64,000 nucleotides of DNA, from the NCBI GenBank assembly GCA_946699065.1, contig CAMPDV010000440.1:62001-126000 (forward strand), given 5' to 3'. Of this stretch, positions 36,161 to 49,335 are shown one piece after another; position 1 is the first letter of the stretch, and each line of letters opens with the position of its first letter. The notes beneath the pieces are model-generated. The model made no database searches and had not been told where the DNA came from. It saw only the letters and a program-made list of their open reading frames with translations. A program made the position numbers and the translations under genes. This stretch comes from Loxodes magnus. Its lineage: Eukaryota > Ciliophora > Karyorelictea > Loxodida > Loxodidae.

Positions 36161-38222
36161 CAATAACTCTTTTATTAAAGTGAAATATTATTACTAAATA
36201 GCTTTAATTTATAGCATTTATTTTTATAAATAAATATTAAAATTTAAGTTCTAAAAACTAATTAAATTGCTAAGCCATGAACTCTTAACTATAATTAATA
36301 AAACATAGATAATATAAAGGAAGAAATATTTTAAAGGAATTGAAGTGCTAAGTAAACCAAAGGAAACTTTAGCTTTATTACTTTAATAATATAAAATTCT
36401 AAATGATAGCAAGTTAAAAATAATCCTTTATAATAGTAAGATATTAATATTAAAAATACTATATCAAAAATCTAAATAATTAAATAATTATATGCTAGAA
36501 TTAATTATCTTTGTATAATTAAAAATTAATAAAGAGGAAGCTTTTCATAATTTTGATATGAATTTAAATAATTGGTTAACAATAAGCATTTGATTACTAG
36601 ATTATAAAAATATAAAAATTCTCATTTGATAATTAATGTCTACAATAATTAAAACAATAATTTAGTTAATTAAAAAGTAAATATAGTTAAACATATCTTT
36701 AGAGATAACTGTATAAAATAAAATTAATAAAGAATTATCAATAATTATAAATTTAATGAATGTATAATTTTTAGTTCTAAATAATATAAGTAATTATAAT
36801 AATAATCTTAACTAACTTTTATTATAAGTTAAGTATAAATTATTAATTTATATATCAAAATTTAATTAAACATAATTATGTAAAATTAATTATTTTATAA
36901 TTGTCAGCTTAAAGAAATTTAAATATAAGCCATTATTATTAATTTGCTAATAATAAGAAAATTATACTTACATATTTAACTATAATTAAATTACTTTATT
37001 TCTTTAAAAACATATTTTAACTAAAACTATCCTTTAAAATTATAAATGCTAAAAGATTAAATTTTATTTATCATTTTTATTATTTATATCAACAATTATA
37101 TTAGAAAATTTTCATATTTTAGCTTAAAATAATAAAATAAATGATAATTATTAAAATTATTTATTTTCATTTTTAAAAATTAATCATTTCAAAATCTTAT
37201 TTACTATTTCAAAATTTATATCATAAATCATAATAATCAACTATAACAGTTTAAATATTCAGACATCATTGCATAATTATTGCCATTTAACCAGCCAAAT
37301 TACGCTAAATTTCAAACTTTCTATATTTCATGCTTTCACTCTCATCTTGATAAACAATTTTTTAGCTAAATCTGTTTATGGGTTTTTAATATAATCTATT
37401 TTTTTTTCACTCTAGTTCTTAAAATCTTTAATGGACTTCTAAATATTATTGATGAAATATTTTTATGTACTTATCTAATTTAATTATCTTATCTTTTTAA
37501 ACTATTTATTAATATAGTTTTAGCCATATAAAACAAGTCTTTTACAATATTTTCATTAATTATTTTAAGTTTATTACAAATTTTAAAAATATCTGTAAAA
37601 AGCTTGAAAATGTACTCAAATGTATCAAATTCCTATCTACTTTAGCAAAGTTTATTAAATTGAATTTGATATATCGATGATTCAGTTCATATTAAAAATT
37701 ATATGTATAAGTAATTAGTTTTTAGATTGAAATAGTTTCTTAAATTAGATGTCTATTGTACTTAGCGTATATTATTAAAGAGAAAACGTTTTATATATTT
37801 TTTATTAAATCAACAAATAATTTTACTGTTGACATGACTGCATTCTTTAAAGGCATTCTTAGAATAAATTTTTTTAAATATTGCTATGCTTATTAAACTC
37901 TTTGAAATCATCAATTATAATATCTATTTGCAAATATTCATAAGTAAGCAAGATTTTGATTATCTTGACAACTCTGCATTTTTAATAAATAGTTATCTTA
38001 CTTCAAATTTATTTCTTTGCTCTGATTTTGAGAATAAAGATTAAATGGTGTAATTTTTATCTTTTTACTAAGTAGAATTATTTTTACTAAATTGGAGCTA
38101 GCATTGCTGATATTATAATGAAAGGTAAAAATCAACTATTATTTCAATACACTTGTGCAATATTTAATGACTTATAGATTGCTAATCTAAATCTTTCTCT
38201 TACACATGTTGTTCTTATGTTA
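36161..38222. other. AT-rich inner part of left arm, no gene seen
   Basis: No gene recognised. The last 60 bp (38160-38222) are the reversed end of the LINE tail seen on the plus strand at 49335-49400, so the repeat boundary cuts through a LINE. Confidence 0.5.
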
Positions 38223-38589
38223 AAATACTATTTTAGGAAACAATAGTATGTTACATTATAGTATGCAAATAATTAAAGTAACCATTATTAAGGAGGAAAC
38301 TTTGAAGCAAACATTTTAAATTTCTAAATTTTAATTTCAGAAGTACCCTTTAAACTATTGCTGGCTTTCTTATTTAAGAAATACAAATCATTAGAGTACA
38401 GCTTTGATATTAATAGGAATAAAGTAAATGCTAATCATTTACTTTTTAATTATCTAATAACTACCTATGCCTTTGGATTTAGTAGAACTCAAATACCTTA
38501 TAATTGCTTTTAATTCTACAAAACAGTAATCAAAAAATCATCAATCAGCATGAATCACCTTTGAAGAAAAGCCTAGGGCTAAGAATATT

Positions 38590-38985
38590 ATGCGCTCGGA
38601 AGTCTTTGAATCTCACCACATAATAATAAATAAGCTATGATTAACTCATTAAAATGCTGCTAGACAGGAAGAGGTAAAAATGTTGAAGAAAGACAATAAG
38701 AAGTTAATGTAAAACTTGAACTTGCAGAGGAAATAGAATCGAGACTCTAAGAAAGAGACCTTAACGCATTTTGAAATATATCACAAGACTAGAGTATTTA
38801 TCTCAAAACTAACAATAGAAGCAGAAAGAACTGATTAGCAAATTAGAAAAATAGAAGAAAATCAGTACAAACTGCATCTTTAAATGGAATTGAAAGAATA
38901 AAGAAATGATCCAATGATAATTGAAGGTGACAATAACTTAAGATTTAAACCTAAACTTTTATTTTTATTATTTATAATGAATTGA
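38590..38985 (+). pseudogene. gag-like coiled-coil relic
   Basis: A 131-codon frame with one early TGA (about 38638) encodes a coiled coil (QEEVKMLKKDNKKLMQNLNL) and then NDPMIIEGDNNLRF. Both parts are collinear with element A's Gag (EEVKILRQENKKLL..., then IKMEVEDD), but diverged. The knuckle and C-terminus are absent. It marks another member of the Gag family in the spacer. Confidence 0.45.
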
Positions 38986-39274
38986 AATTTTTGCAGCATT
39001 TTAATTAAGCAAAAAGATTGTTGTACTTGCAAAGCAATTTTGAATCTTGATATAATATGAAAATGATAACTAATTACTAATCTAATGAAAAAAATGATTT
39101 AATTATGAAAACATTAGCTTTAATTTTTAAAGGCTTAACTTTAATAATATTTTCAATTATAATTGTAATTTAAGTTAAATTTTTTTGATATATAATTTAA
39201 AAACTAAGTTAAAAATTAAAAATGGTTATTTTTTTGACTTATATTGATTAATATATATAATAATTAAAATTTAT

Positions 39275-40220
39275 ATGTGTTTACCATATTTCATATAGAT
39301 AATAAAAAATGCTTTACAACTTCCATCTCAATAATCTTGATTTAATTTTCTTTAATTATTTTCTTCTGCACTTGCTCACAAGCCAAATTATTCCATTAAC
39401 TCTTCCACTTGTTCGTTTTTTTACTCTAAAATTTAAATTCTTCTTTGAAGCAATTTTGAATGAAAGTATTTAATTCTGTAGTCAATTTTTTAAAGTTATC
39501 TTAGAGTATGGAAGTTAGGATTAATTTAGATTTTTTGTAAGTTATAAGTTTAAGCAAATCATAATTTTTCAAGTCTTTAAATTCTTCCATTAAATCTTGC
39601 AGAGCTTCACATTAAGAAATATGTTAATAGGTTTCTTATTCTCCGCAAATGCAAATTTCAGAGTGTTTTATTTAATAGTACCTATATTTCAAATAATACT
39701 AAAAATTGTAACTAAAGGTCATTAATTTGAAAATTGATACTATTTCTCGAATCATTGTCTTGTTTAATATTGTGTAAGTATAAGTTGGAAATTTCTATTA
39801 ATCAATGTTATTATCTTAATCTTAAAAATAAATACGTGTAGTAGGTATCGCACTCAACTTTCCTATTACATCTGAATAAAATGTTTATTCTATTTTATTT
39901 AAAATTATTTGCTACTACTAGCATCTTAAAGTTCTATTTGAAAATGTTAAGTCATTTATTTTAAATTCTTTAAATATTTAAGGTTACTGTTCTTAAAATA
40001 AATGCTACATCAGAGTTGGGATCCATTTGAGATTCAGTGTGAAGTTTTATATACAATTTTAAATAATACATTGCAATGTAATTTTAAAACAATAACCAAT
40101 TCAAGACAATAAAGTAAGATTCATTAAAAGTAGAATTAACACTTTTTTAAACCACATCTTGCTACTTATCTTTAGCTAGTCATTATATCATTTTATAACA
40201 ATAGTTCAAAGAATTACTTC
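39275..40220 (-). repeat. direct copy of the LINE 3' region at 6620-7600
   Basis: The sequence is collinear with 6620-7600 in the same orientation, with about 80% or better identity by eye and small indels. The coding strand would be minus, corresponding to the C-terminal/3' part of the LINE at 6.6-9.25 kb. Only this 3' part is present, as expected for a 5'-truncated LINE insertion. Many changes prevent a continuous frame. Confidence 0.65.
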
Positions 40221-40449
40221 TCACCCATACCAAGTCTTCGCTAGTATAAATATTCTAAAAATCTATTATATATTAATTAACACTTTTTATTGCCATTAAA
40301 TTTACAGTCCCTGTACTTTTTATATCTTATTAAGATTGCCTCCAATAATTAATAAATACCATCTCATACTTAGTGAGCTGCAGAGAGATCAAATTTATTT
40401 AGATAAAATATAGGATTTTAAATGCTTAATGATACCTTTAAAAATCATT

Positions 40450-42260
40450 ATGGAAAAACTGAAGTTTATATGTATTTAGTGCTCGTTTTTTAATTACCAG
40501 AAACAGACGTAACATTACATATGGGAACTGTACCTGTTTGTATTTTAGAACTAACAATTGGGTCTGGATGAAGCGTTAAATTAGCGAGGTGTTTTAGGAT
40601 TATTACCTTACAGTATAATTAATAATGCATTTTGAAGAAAGAAACATTCTGAGAACTAAAACTGATTAATATCATCTTTCATACATCTAGAGCCTGATGC
40701 ATAGAATAAGTTTTTAAGATCAGAGGGGAAATGAAAAGTATATGCTTTGAAATGGTTTAGTCTTACCTAGCATGTATTCATGGTACTTTAATGGTTTTTA
40801 TAGATCAGGAGAAGACACATATTTAACCTATATATGGCTAAGATAAGCACTGTATAAATAATTCTAAGAGAATAATCCGTGAAAGTTGCTAACTTGGTAA
40901 GCTTTTAGTTGAAATTGTAAGGAATATAGCTATTGGAAGAACTGATGATGAAGAGAAATAGCTATCTTGAAGCAGCTTTAAAGCATAGAGATTATATAAA
41001 TTTTCTTGATCCTAGTGACTATGACTTCATACTTTATAATATGAGAGATTTTGAAATAGTAAAGCATTCTTAAATAACCAACTTATGGTGTCTATGGCTT
41101 ATTTTTTACTTATCAATAAAATATAACAGCTGATGGATTATCTGACTAAATCCTTAGAATGATTTGGGTAAGATTTGCTAGAAATATTCCAAGTTTTTAA
41201 ATGAAAAGCATATTTGAAAGAGATTAACTGATTTAATATTTACACAAAAGAGCATGAAGTTCAGTGCAAAACACGACAATAAGCTGAAATTTTGTATTGG
41301 GTTGCTTCAGAACAGTATTTTAGAGACCGCTAAGAATGCCTAGCTTATATGGTACTTAGAAGAATTTATCTTTAGTAAGGTAATTTTGTAAAAATTTGAA
41401 TGGAATTACTACTCTATGTTTAGCAATCTGTCTAAGTGTGAAAAGCTCATTAAGTGATGCAGAAGTTGCCGAATTTATTCTAGGAGCTAGTAAGTTTAAT
41501 AGATGTGCTGTTTGAACAGGAGATGCTTAGATTAGTATAATAAAATGCTGCCATACCTGTTTAGATTAAAAAATAGACTAAAATACTTAAAATGTTCTTA
41601 GTATTTAATAAAAGGAATAAGAAAAAGTAAATAAAACTAAATAAATGTTAAATATTTATCAAATCTTAAGATCTCCCTTTTCAAATCAAATTCATACATC
41701 TTAAAATAACAAAGAATGGAAAATTAATATTTTCGGTTTAGCAAAAGATTGAACTGAAAAAAATACTAGAGCTATCAAAGAGAAAATTAGATGGTTATAA
41801 AGAAGAAAAATCTATGCCACCTTTAGGAGTCAAATTTATTTTACTTATAATTGCAAGAATAGTTTCTTAAGATAGTCCAGTATATAAGGTTTTCAAGGAA
41901 AGATTTCCTAAGCTTAACAATTACGATATGAATTGGAGAAATAGAAGAAAATCAGGTAAAGAATAAACAAGTCTTATAGCAATGTAATTAGGATATACTA
42001 TACAAATCAGGATGTATAACAAAAATATGTAGAAGAAAGTGAAGAAAAGTAGGAAGAAATATAAGAGGAAACGTAAGAGGAAATTGAGTATATTCAATCA
42101 GAAAAAGCTATTCAAACAGTAGGTATCTTCGACAAGAAAAAGAAAGAATATAGCAGCAAATAGAAGACGAGGCAGGATATCCTATATACTGCTTTGCATG
42201 GTGATCAAGTCATTTGAAATGCGAAATAAATCTATAGAGTTTGAGTTATTGTCCTCTATA
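40450..42260 (+). other. unidentified coding-like block
   Basis: This is a GC-richer plus-strand block with an ATG at 40450 (MEKLKFICIQCSFFNYQKQ). In that frame TGAs occur at about 40635, 40663, 40731, then none until about 41132. The frame includes a convincing polar stretch (AALKHRDYINFLDPSDYDFI). The other two frames also look partly protein-like, so frame shifts are likely. The 3' part (41.65-42.26 kb) turns acidic (VEESEEKQEEIQEETQEEIE) and ends with scattered Cys/His residues. I do not recognise the family. It could be a decayed transposon gene or a host gene. Confidence 0.3.
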
Positions 42261-42600
42261 TAGATAGAAACTTTAAAAACGCTTTTAATTAAACTACGTT
42301 TAAATATTTATATTGTAATAATATTGGAAGCTCTTAAGCAATATTAAAAGCTAAAACTAATTAAGATTATTTACTTTAACATATTTAATTTAATTTAAAA
42401 TTTAATTTTCAAAACTTAAAATAAAAAATGTTTAAGATGCTTTCTTAAAAGAAATAATATTTAATAAGCTATTTGAAAACTAAATTTTATTTAAAAAGGT
42501 TAAATCTAATAATTAAATCATTTTAAATTATTAGTTTCATAAAACTATAAGTTTTTTCTAGCTTGGATATTAAAAATTACATCTATTTATATGAAATTCA
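42261..42600. other. AT-rich gap
   Basis: No gene recognised. Confidence 0.4.
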
Positions 42601-43560
42601 AAAAATACCAAACAATCAATAGGGCTTCTTTACTACCTCTTCCAAAGATAAAAAGGAAGAGAGGAAGCGAGATGCCATTCTTCTAACCTCACGTCTTTTC
42701 TTTAATTAGACCAACCTTTTGATCAGCAAAAAAACTTAATAATGGACCTAACAACTTTCAAAGCCGGGTAAACAACAGAAACAAACTTGGTAAACTCCGA
42801 ACACAGAAGAGAGACCTTGAAGGCAGTAGGGGATGTTATTGCGTGACTAGGAACGATCCTTTGGCTTTAACTCTGAGCAATTTGATGTAGCGTAGTTTGC
42901 ATTAAGGTTGATGAACTTCAATGAAGAGGTTTAAAAGTTAAAATACTAGAACAAAAAATTAATTTTCAAGCCACAAAGAAAAGAATTAAATGGACGGGAA
43001 TCGTATAGATGACTATGAACGCAAATGGATGGGTTCTTCGGCATCCGACACCATTAGGATAAAAACACAACATAGTTGAATAATTAAGTAGTGAAATAAG
43101 AATAAGAAATTCAACACCTAAAAGAATCAAGAATGGAATAGCTAAATATTGGATTGATCTCAATGTTCGTCAAACCCTAAGCTTAACCTCAAATGAGACT
43201 AATTCCGATCAAGAAGAGATGCTTTCGCTTCTAAAACCAACAAAAGCTATATCGGAACTGTAAGAAGTTTCAATAGAAACAAAGGAATTTGTGATAAGCA
43301 AAGCGAACATAAAAAATTTAGCTGAATAAGATTTTTTGCACGAGAATGGAAGTATGAGCAAGAGGAAGAAAATGGAGTTATAATCAAGCCCGACAGGAAT
43401 GTGGAAAGGTAAAACTATCTAAAAAAATCGCAGATGGCAACGTGTAATCTTTCCGTTGCCCCAAGTATTTTAACGAACAGCGAAAAGCTTTAAGCGCTGT
43501 ACTTCTGAGATGGTAAAACTTCTTAATAATGGAGAAACAATATTATATAATAATAATTGC
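42601..43560 (+). pseudogene. gag-like relic with decayed knuckle
   Basis: Pieces in three frames follow the Gag order. RDQERSFGFNSEQFDVAQFA leads into a helical stretch (NEEVQKLKYQNKKLIFKPQ), then a basic cluster KRCFRFQNQQKLYRNCKKFQ at the knuckle position. The C-terminal part is KKFS-TGA-IRFFAREWKYEQEEE. The TGA there is placed like that of elements A and B. At least two frameshifts show decay. It is more GC-rich than its flanks. Confidence 0.45.
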
Positions 43561-46500
43561 AAAACCTAATATTTGTTGTTTTATCTAAAACTTTATAGTA
43601 TCAAATGATTTAATTTTAAGTATGCGTTTTCTCCTCATTAATTCCAAAGATATTTATTTTACTCCAAAAGTTAGAAGCCTTTATATAAAAAAGGATATCG
43701 ATAATACAAATGAAAAATTAAAATAATGATATTAAATAAACTATGAATTTCATTTAAACTTAATCATTTGATTCTAGTTGAGAAAAAAAGCTTGATCTGA
43801 TACTGAGATAAATAAGATTTTAGTCAAATTTTTCTTGATTTAAAAAAATTTAAGTGAAAAAATGAGTAAAAAATAACTTTTCGAACTTTATTAAACATCA
43901 GAGTAATTTTTTAATAAAACATGACAATTTGAAATAACATAATTTAAAAATATAGAAAAAATAGATTAATTTAATTTATTAGTGAAGAAACTTAATTTAT
44001 TGGAAGATATTCACTAGAATTAAATTAGTTGGAGCTTAAATTTTAAGTAATATAATTATGATATTAATAAGTTATTATGACAAGAATTTAACAAATATAA
44101 GATAATATTTAATCTAAAAGAATATGATAAATATTATAAATGACACAATTTAATAATAAAATTATAACGAAGAAAAATATATTGAAACAATTAAATACTA
44201 AATATAAATTTCACTATTAAAAATATTTAGAATCTAATAATAAAAACTATAAATAAATATGCATAAACAATAAAAATAATAAGAAATGAAAATGCTATTA
44301 AATAAAGTTTGAAAGAATTATATAAATTAAACTATTTGATTTATAATTTTTATTAAAATAGTAATATTTATTTCTATATATAGCTTAAAATTATTTAAAA
44401 CTATGCTTAAAATGTTTAAAAATAAAGAAAATTATTTTTTAAGCTATTTAATATATTAACTAGTTTTAATTATATTTTTAAATACGATAAATAAATTTTA
44501 TACTTTCTTTTATTTCTAATTATAGCTTAAAATCATATGATATTTTTTATTACATTTTTAATCATTTTACAAATTAAATATTTTAAATTTGATATCTAAA
44601 ATCTTTTTAATTTATATTTTGCTAAACTAAAGTTATATGAAAAATGAATTAAAACTATTTTATAAAATATAAAAAATATATTATTTTAATATATAATAAG
44701 AAATATTTTTATAATAGATAAAAAGAATCCATCCATGATGCAAAATTATTTATTATATTCTTTATTTACTTTATAATTTCTTGTTTAAATTTACTATCTA
44801 TAAAATACATTTTTTTATATTGCAAAGGCTTTAAAATGCTAGTCTCATTTTTTTTAATTTTTATATATATTTGAAAGTATGATAACCACTTGCTATAATA
44901 TAATTAGAAAAAAAATATCTTCGATAAAAATATAAATATTACTTATCAACTTGATAGAGTTTTTAATTGATTACAAAAGAGATTTTTATAATTAATTTCG
45001 TCGAAAATGTTTAAAAAATAAATTTTAATAGAAAGGGATATTTGAAACTAAAAATAAGAAGGGATTTATACTCTATTGATATAATTTATTTTATAAATAA
45101 ATAATTATTTCTTATGTAATTTTAATTATCTATTTTAAGTAAAAAAATAGCATTTTCCAATCTCTTAAATCTAGAATTTGAAAACTTTTATTTTAATTAT
45201 AAATAAGATACAATTTCCTTAATTATTAAATACTAATTATTATTAACTATTTTTCTTTTCTATGAAATTAAATTTATAAAAATAATAAACATAAGATACG
45301 TAAATAAATTATTGATAGCGTTATTATAATAATATTATTTTCGCTAATAACTTGTAATTATAAATGAGTAAGTTTTTATAAAATTTAATTACCAGAAATT
45401 TTAGTTTTAGATTAAAATATTTAAATAATATTAAATTTGTAATTAAACAAGAATAATATTCAAATTTACTATCATTTATATTTTATTTTTTTAATAGAAA
45501 TTAAAAAATATAATCTTATTATATTTGTATATCTATTGTTCTTAGACAATCTTTAACTCTCCTTTTAATAAAAAATGCTCCTAATTTCTTATTTTTTTAT
45601 TTATAGGCTTATTCTAATCAATAAAATTAAAATAAATATGTTTTTATTTCAAAATTTTAATTAATTTTGCTACTTTACTTAATATATAAAGTTAGAATGC
45701 TAATATTTAAATAAAATAAATAATTGAAAAAATGAATCTGGATTTCATATTAAGTTTAGAAAATAAAATAAAAAATTTTTACTTATTTACTCAAATATTG
45801 AAAAGTTTCCACTTAAGTAGAAGTTTAAAATTTGAAACTAATAAAAAAATTAGTAATTTTAACATAATATACATACATAAAGGATGAAAAATAGCCTATC
45901 TTCGAATAGGCTGATTATAAAAAAACTGAGAGTTAGAGAATTTTTTAGCATTTTTAACATTTTTAATTTTTTATATTTTGAAATTGAAAATTTCTAAGAA
46001 TAATTATTTTTATGTTGAATTCCTTTATTTAAAAAGTCAATCAATGCTAGATTTGTAAAATTTTTATTTATAATATTTATCTTAGACACAATTATTGCTA
46101 AATATAAAATTTAAAAATATATTTTTTTTTATTTATTTATTAAATTAATTAATTTATACTTTATTTTTTTAATAATATTTTTAAATAATTAAATAAAACT
46201 GATAGTATCAATTAAATCATTAGTAAATTTTATATTCATTTTTTATAGAAAAATAAAATTTCCTAAGTTTTCCTTATAATTTTCATTTAACTTTTAAAAA
46301 TATTTTACTACATTTCTAAAGTTAAAATCTAGATTACATAATTTATTAAATGTTTTAAGATATTAAATAATCCAAGTCTTTCAATTCTAAAATATTAAAA
46401 AGAATAAGGAATTTAAAATTCCTTTACATGTAAAAGGAAATTTAATATTTAAATTCTAAAGATTAATAAAATATTAAAATATTAATTTATAATATCATTT

Positions 46501-47131
46501 AGAATTATAAATTTTCTTAATATTTTTTTTAATTATATTTAACTGATGTTTTCGCATTTACTTTGTTTTTTTATAAAATATTAAGAGATTTTATATAAAT
46601 TATTTTAAATTCTTATTAAACATAAAGAAAAATATTAATTTTCCTTATTTTAATTTAAAATATTATTCTTAATAAGAAATGCAATAACAATTTTATTAAA
46701 TATTTTATCTAGAGGATAAGAAAATTTCTTATTAGTCTCTAATTAAACCTATCTTTAACTAGTTAAAGTACTTAGAATATTTGCAAGTAAAGCTAAAGTA
46801 AAAAGGAATTTTCTTTTAAGTTTTTATGAGTTAATATAATTAAGTGAGTTAGTAAAGGAGGCTATAATATATTAAAAACTTGATTTTAAGATAAATAGAG
46901 GATTTTAGATATGTGAATAACTGAATCTATTGAAGATTTAAGCTAGCTTTTCTTTATTTAATTATAATAAAGAATAATGTTTTCTCTTTACTATTTATTT
47001 TAGTGCATATAATTACCTAAATGTTTTATAGAACTAGTATCATTAATACTTTAAATTTAATATATTCTTATACTCACTAAAATAAACTTAGATAAATTAA
47101 GACTAAATATTTTACAAAATGTATCTTTTTA

Positions 47132-48028
47132 TCAGTTTTCCAAACAAAAGTTAATTATAAAAGATAGTTAAAGTTAAAGTTAAAAAGCTTTGTTAAAGCC
47201 TTAGTAGTCAGCCATCTGACCTATTCTATCAGCTTGTCTCTATTAGTTTGTCTTGAATTCCTACTAGGCTTAGTTAGGCGGTGTAGCACTTCATTAGTGC
47301 ACCATCCTTTAATATTCGGAATAGTTTTGGTCTTGCACTTAGCGTTCTTTATTATTTATCCAAGAATTAAGATTTCAATTAAAGAATTTTTTTCTATCAA
47401 TTTTTCCGCTTTATGTTGGATATATCCTAAATAGTTTTCTAAAAATATCTTATTTATTCTTTACTTAAATTTCGCTCAGTTAGTAGCAGTATTTTCATTG
47501 GTGTTATTTATTGCACACGTAGCATTTTATTCTTCTTTTAAACTATTATTCCTGTAACACTTATTTAATTTAAATTTACTACTTATTTTAAATAAACGTT
47601 TACTGTTTATTTTAATTTGAGGCTTCATTTTCTATTTCCATAGGATCTGATTAATTCTGTTAAAATGAAAATGGCGTAACCTGAATTTATTATTAAATTT
47701 AAAGAATTCTTTGTTCAAGTTTGTTTTCTATTTCTTATGATTATTAATATTGTTTCTCAAGTAAAGACGTTATTAGTTTTTCTAATTTTTCTACTTTATA
47801 CGTGAGGTATCTATTTTTAAACATAAACTCTTTTAATGACTTAGATAATATTTCTATTTGAGTTTGTGTCGGAAGTTTTTTTAGTTCTGGATTTCCAAGT
47901 GGTTAATGTTCGTCATATCAATCATATTTCTCACTTTCACTCATTGTAATTATTTCGCTTTTTTATTTTTTAGAGAATTTTCCTGTTTAAATGTTTTGTT
48001 CAAAGTTCTGTTATTTCTTAGAAGCCAT
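47132..48028 (-). CDS. gag-like protein of an inserted gag-only element
   Basis: ATG 48028 opens one frame of 298 codons to TGA 47132-47134, with four internal TGAs (codons at 47920, 47497, 47377 and 47293) and no frameshift. Parts: N-terminus MASKKQQNFEQNIQTGKFSK; a coiled coil (VEKLEKLITSLLEKQYQQSQ); a knuckle CYVCNKQHQ-TGA-KYC (CX2CX3HX4C); and a C-terminal domain KLFRIYPTQSGKIDRKKFFN shared with the 21-23 kb protein. TGAs are in Trp-like settings (EKYD-TGA-YDEH, FFN-TGA-NLNSW). The family role is RNA binding in a retroelement particle. The last codons, from about 47166, lie in flanking repeat DNA, so the true end is near 47170. Confidence 0.65.
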
Positions 48029-48041
48029 TTTATTTATAATA
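47166..48041 (-). mobile_element. gag-only element inserted in the spacer repeat (about 875 bp)
   Basis: Both arms have uninterrupted sequence at this point (…agatagttaataaaaagg…), while the spacer copy is split there by about 875 bp. The insert starts near the Gag ATG and ends with a (gttaaa)n tail at 47168-47183. So it moved as a short unit carrying only the gag-like ORF, like elements A and B, but from a different subfamily with a different tail. The two arms serve as empty sites that date it after the duplication. Confidence 0.7.
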
Positions 48042-48365
48042 TAATAAAAAAGGAATATATAAATATAGTTTAAATTTAGGAAAATTATAAATAATCTAAA
48101 ATTTAAACTTATTTTAATGCCTAAGTTTCAATTAATTCTATAACTATCTATATTTCTTTTTATATTTTAATCTTTTGTAATGTATAAGATTAATAAATGG
48201 TGATGTGCTATAAAGCAAAACATGAAGTATTGTTGATTAGGAACAGAAAGATATAGAATAATAATAGACTAATAAAATGTATTAAGAGTAAATAATAATC
48301 TGTTAGATTAGTTTTAAATAGCTTATATTGGCTAATCTAATACTTATAATAAACTTACAAAAGAC

Positions 48366-49335
48366 CTCATAAAGAAGTATATTGAAGCTAATCAAGTACA
48401 TAAAGAAACTCACGCGTAGTTAGGAAGAATTAATTAATAAGTAATTCCCTTTTTAAGAACAATTGGTAAACAGGATATTATTATAGAGATTAAGTAACAA
48501 GACTATCTGAATGTTATGAAATAGATATTAATAATTAGGAATATAATAGTAGCTTAAATACTTTTACAAATATATTAAAAGTAAGATTCAACATAAATTT
48601 TATGAAGTAACTATTAAAAGACTAAAAGGAGGCCCACTGCAAAGTTATTTATAGAATAATTAGAATAATAATAATAATTCCCGTAAATTACCTATCCAAA
48701 ACTAAATAAATAGTATCGAAAAGAAATAATTAGTATATACAAACTCAGAACCTAAAGTTACAACTTTCGCAAGGATCTTTAAGACAGACATTATTTAGTT
48801 AAGAATTCCCATTGTATCTGTTGAGATTTGATTAATTTGAACATATTCTGGAATGCGATTGCTATATAGATATGCGAGAATGGTTAATAGCAAAAATTGG
48901 AAAATGCGACATTATAAATTAATAACCTATGACCAAATTATATCAATTAATTTCCAAAAAACAAATTAGAATACATTGATCTGTAAATTAAAATTTTCCA
49001 TAGGATGTTACTTAAAAGGAGATTAGAATTATTCGAATTAGAAAAAAACTTATAATAAGAAAGTTCTGAGACTAAGGGTAAAGAAGCGAAAGAGCAAGAT
49101 AAAGATGAAGAGAATAATGAAAATAAGGAAGGAAAAGAAGAACAAGAAGAAAAAGATGAGCAAGTGGAAGATCAAAATGAATAAACTGATAACGAAGATA
49201 ATAAAGCTGAAGAAAAAGATGAATTAGAAAGTGTTTGAGTTGAAAAACTTTTAAAAAACATTATAACATCTTTAATTGAAGGAAGTAATTCCAACAATGA
49301 AAAGATGTCTCAAGACTCTTTTAGTTAAATTTAAA
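48366..49335 (+). pseudogene. LINE ORF2 C-terminal fragment with Lys/Glu-rich tail
   Basis: The plus strand reads TKDLIKKYIEANQVHKETHA, then YRKEIISIYKLRTQSYNFRK...NSHCIC-TGA-DLINLN, the LINE C-terminal Cys/His region. A highly charged tail follows at 49060-49240 (KEAKEQDKDEENNENKEGKE), with a TGA at about 49237. It is collinear with the minus-strand relic at 16.9-17.8 kb. The front half of the LINE is missing, so it is 5' truncated. The inner end of the right arm begins in its tail. Confidence 0.6.

Larger units (their letters stand above)
26396..38222 (+). repeat. long inverted repeat, left arm (about 11.8 kb)
   Basis: Matches 49335-60600 in reverse complement over its whole length with high identity. 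I checked anchors at 26.4, 28.0, 29.4-30.5 (WD40 gene), 31.1, 34.2, 36.1, 37.3 and 38.15 kb. The coordinate sum is near 87,560 for the inner part and near 87,000 for the outer part. The difference of about 550 bp is explained by extra sequence at 31.0-32.0 kb in this arm. Contents, outer to inner: AT-rich DNA, WD40 gene, a motif-bearing repeat block, LINE RT relic, AT-rich DNA. Confidence 0.9.
43760..48365 (+). repeat. third partial copy of the arm end, in the spacer
   Basis: 45530-47165 and 48042-48365 are a direct copy of 26426-28160 (left-arm outer end). The same DNA plus 43760-45530 is an inverted copy of about 58.8-62.17 kb. This copy therefore includes the outer 1.6 kb (43.76-45.53) that the left arm lacks but the right arm's flank keeps. 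It is interrupted at 47166-48041 by a gag-only element. It is more diverged than the two arms are from each other. Confidence 0.75.

Noticed and set aside
42700..42716. tagaccaaccttttg resembles the Tetrahymena chromosome breakage sequence
   Set aside because: It differs from the 15-bp consensus at about three positions, lies inside a gag relic, and the organism may not be Tetrahymena.
42966..43163. 65-codon minus-strand frame that looks like a small membrane protein
   Set aside because: Lies antisense to a gag relic on the plus strand and is better explained as its shadow.
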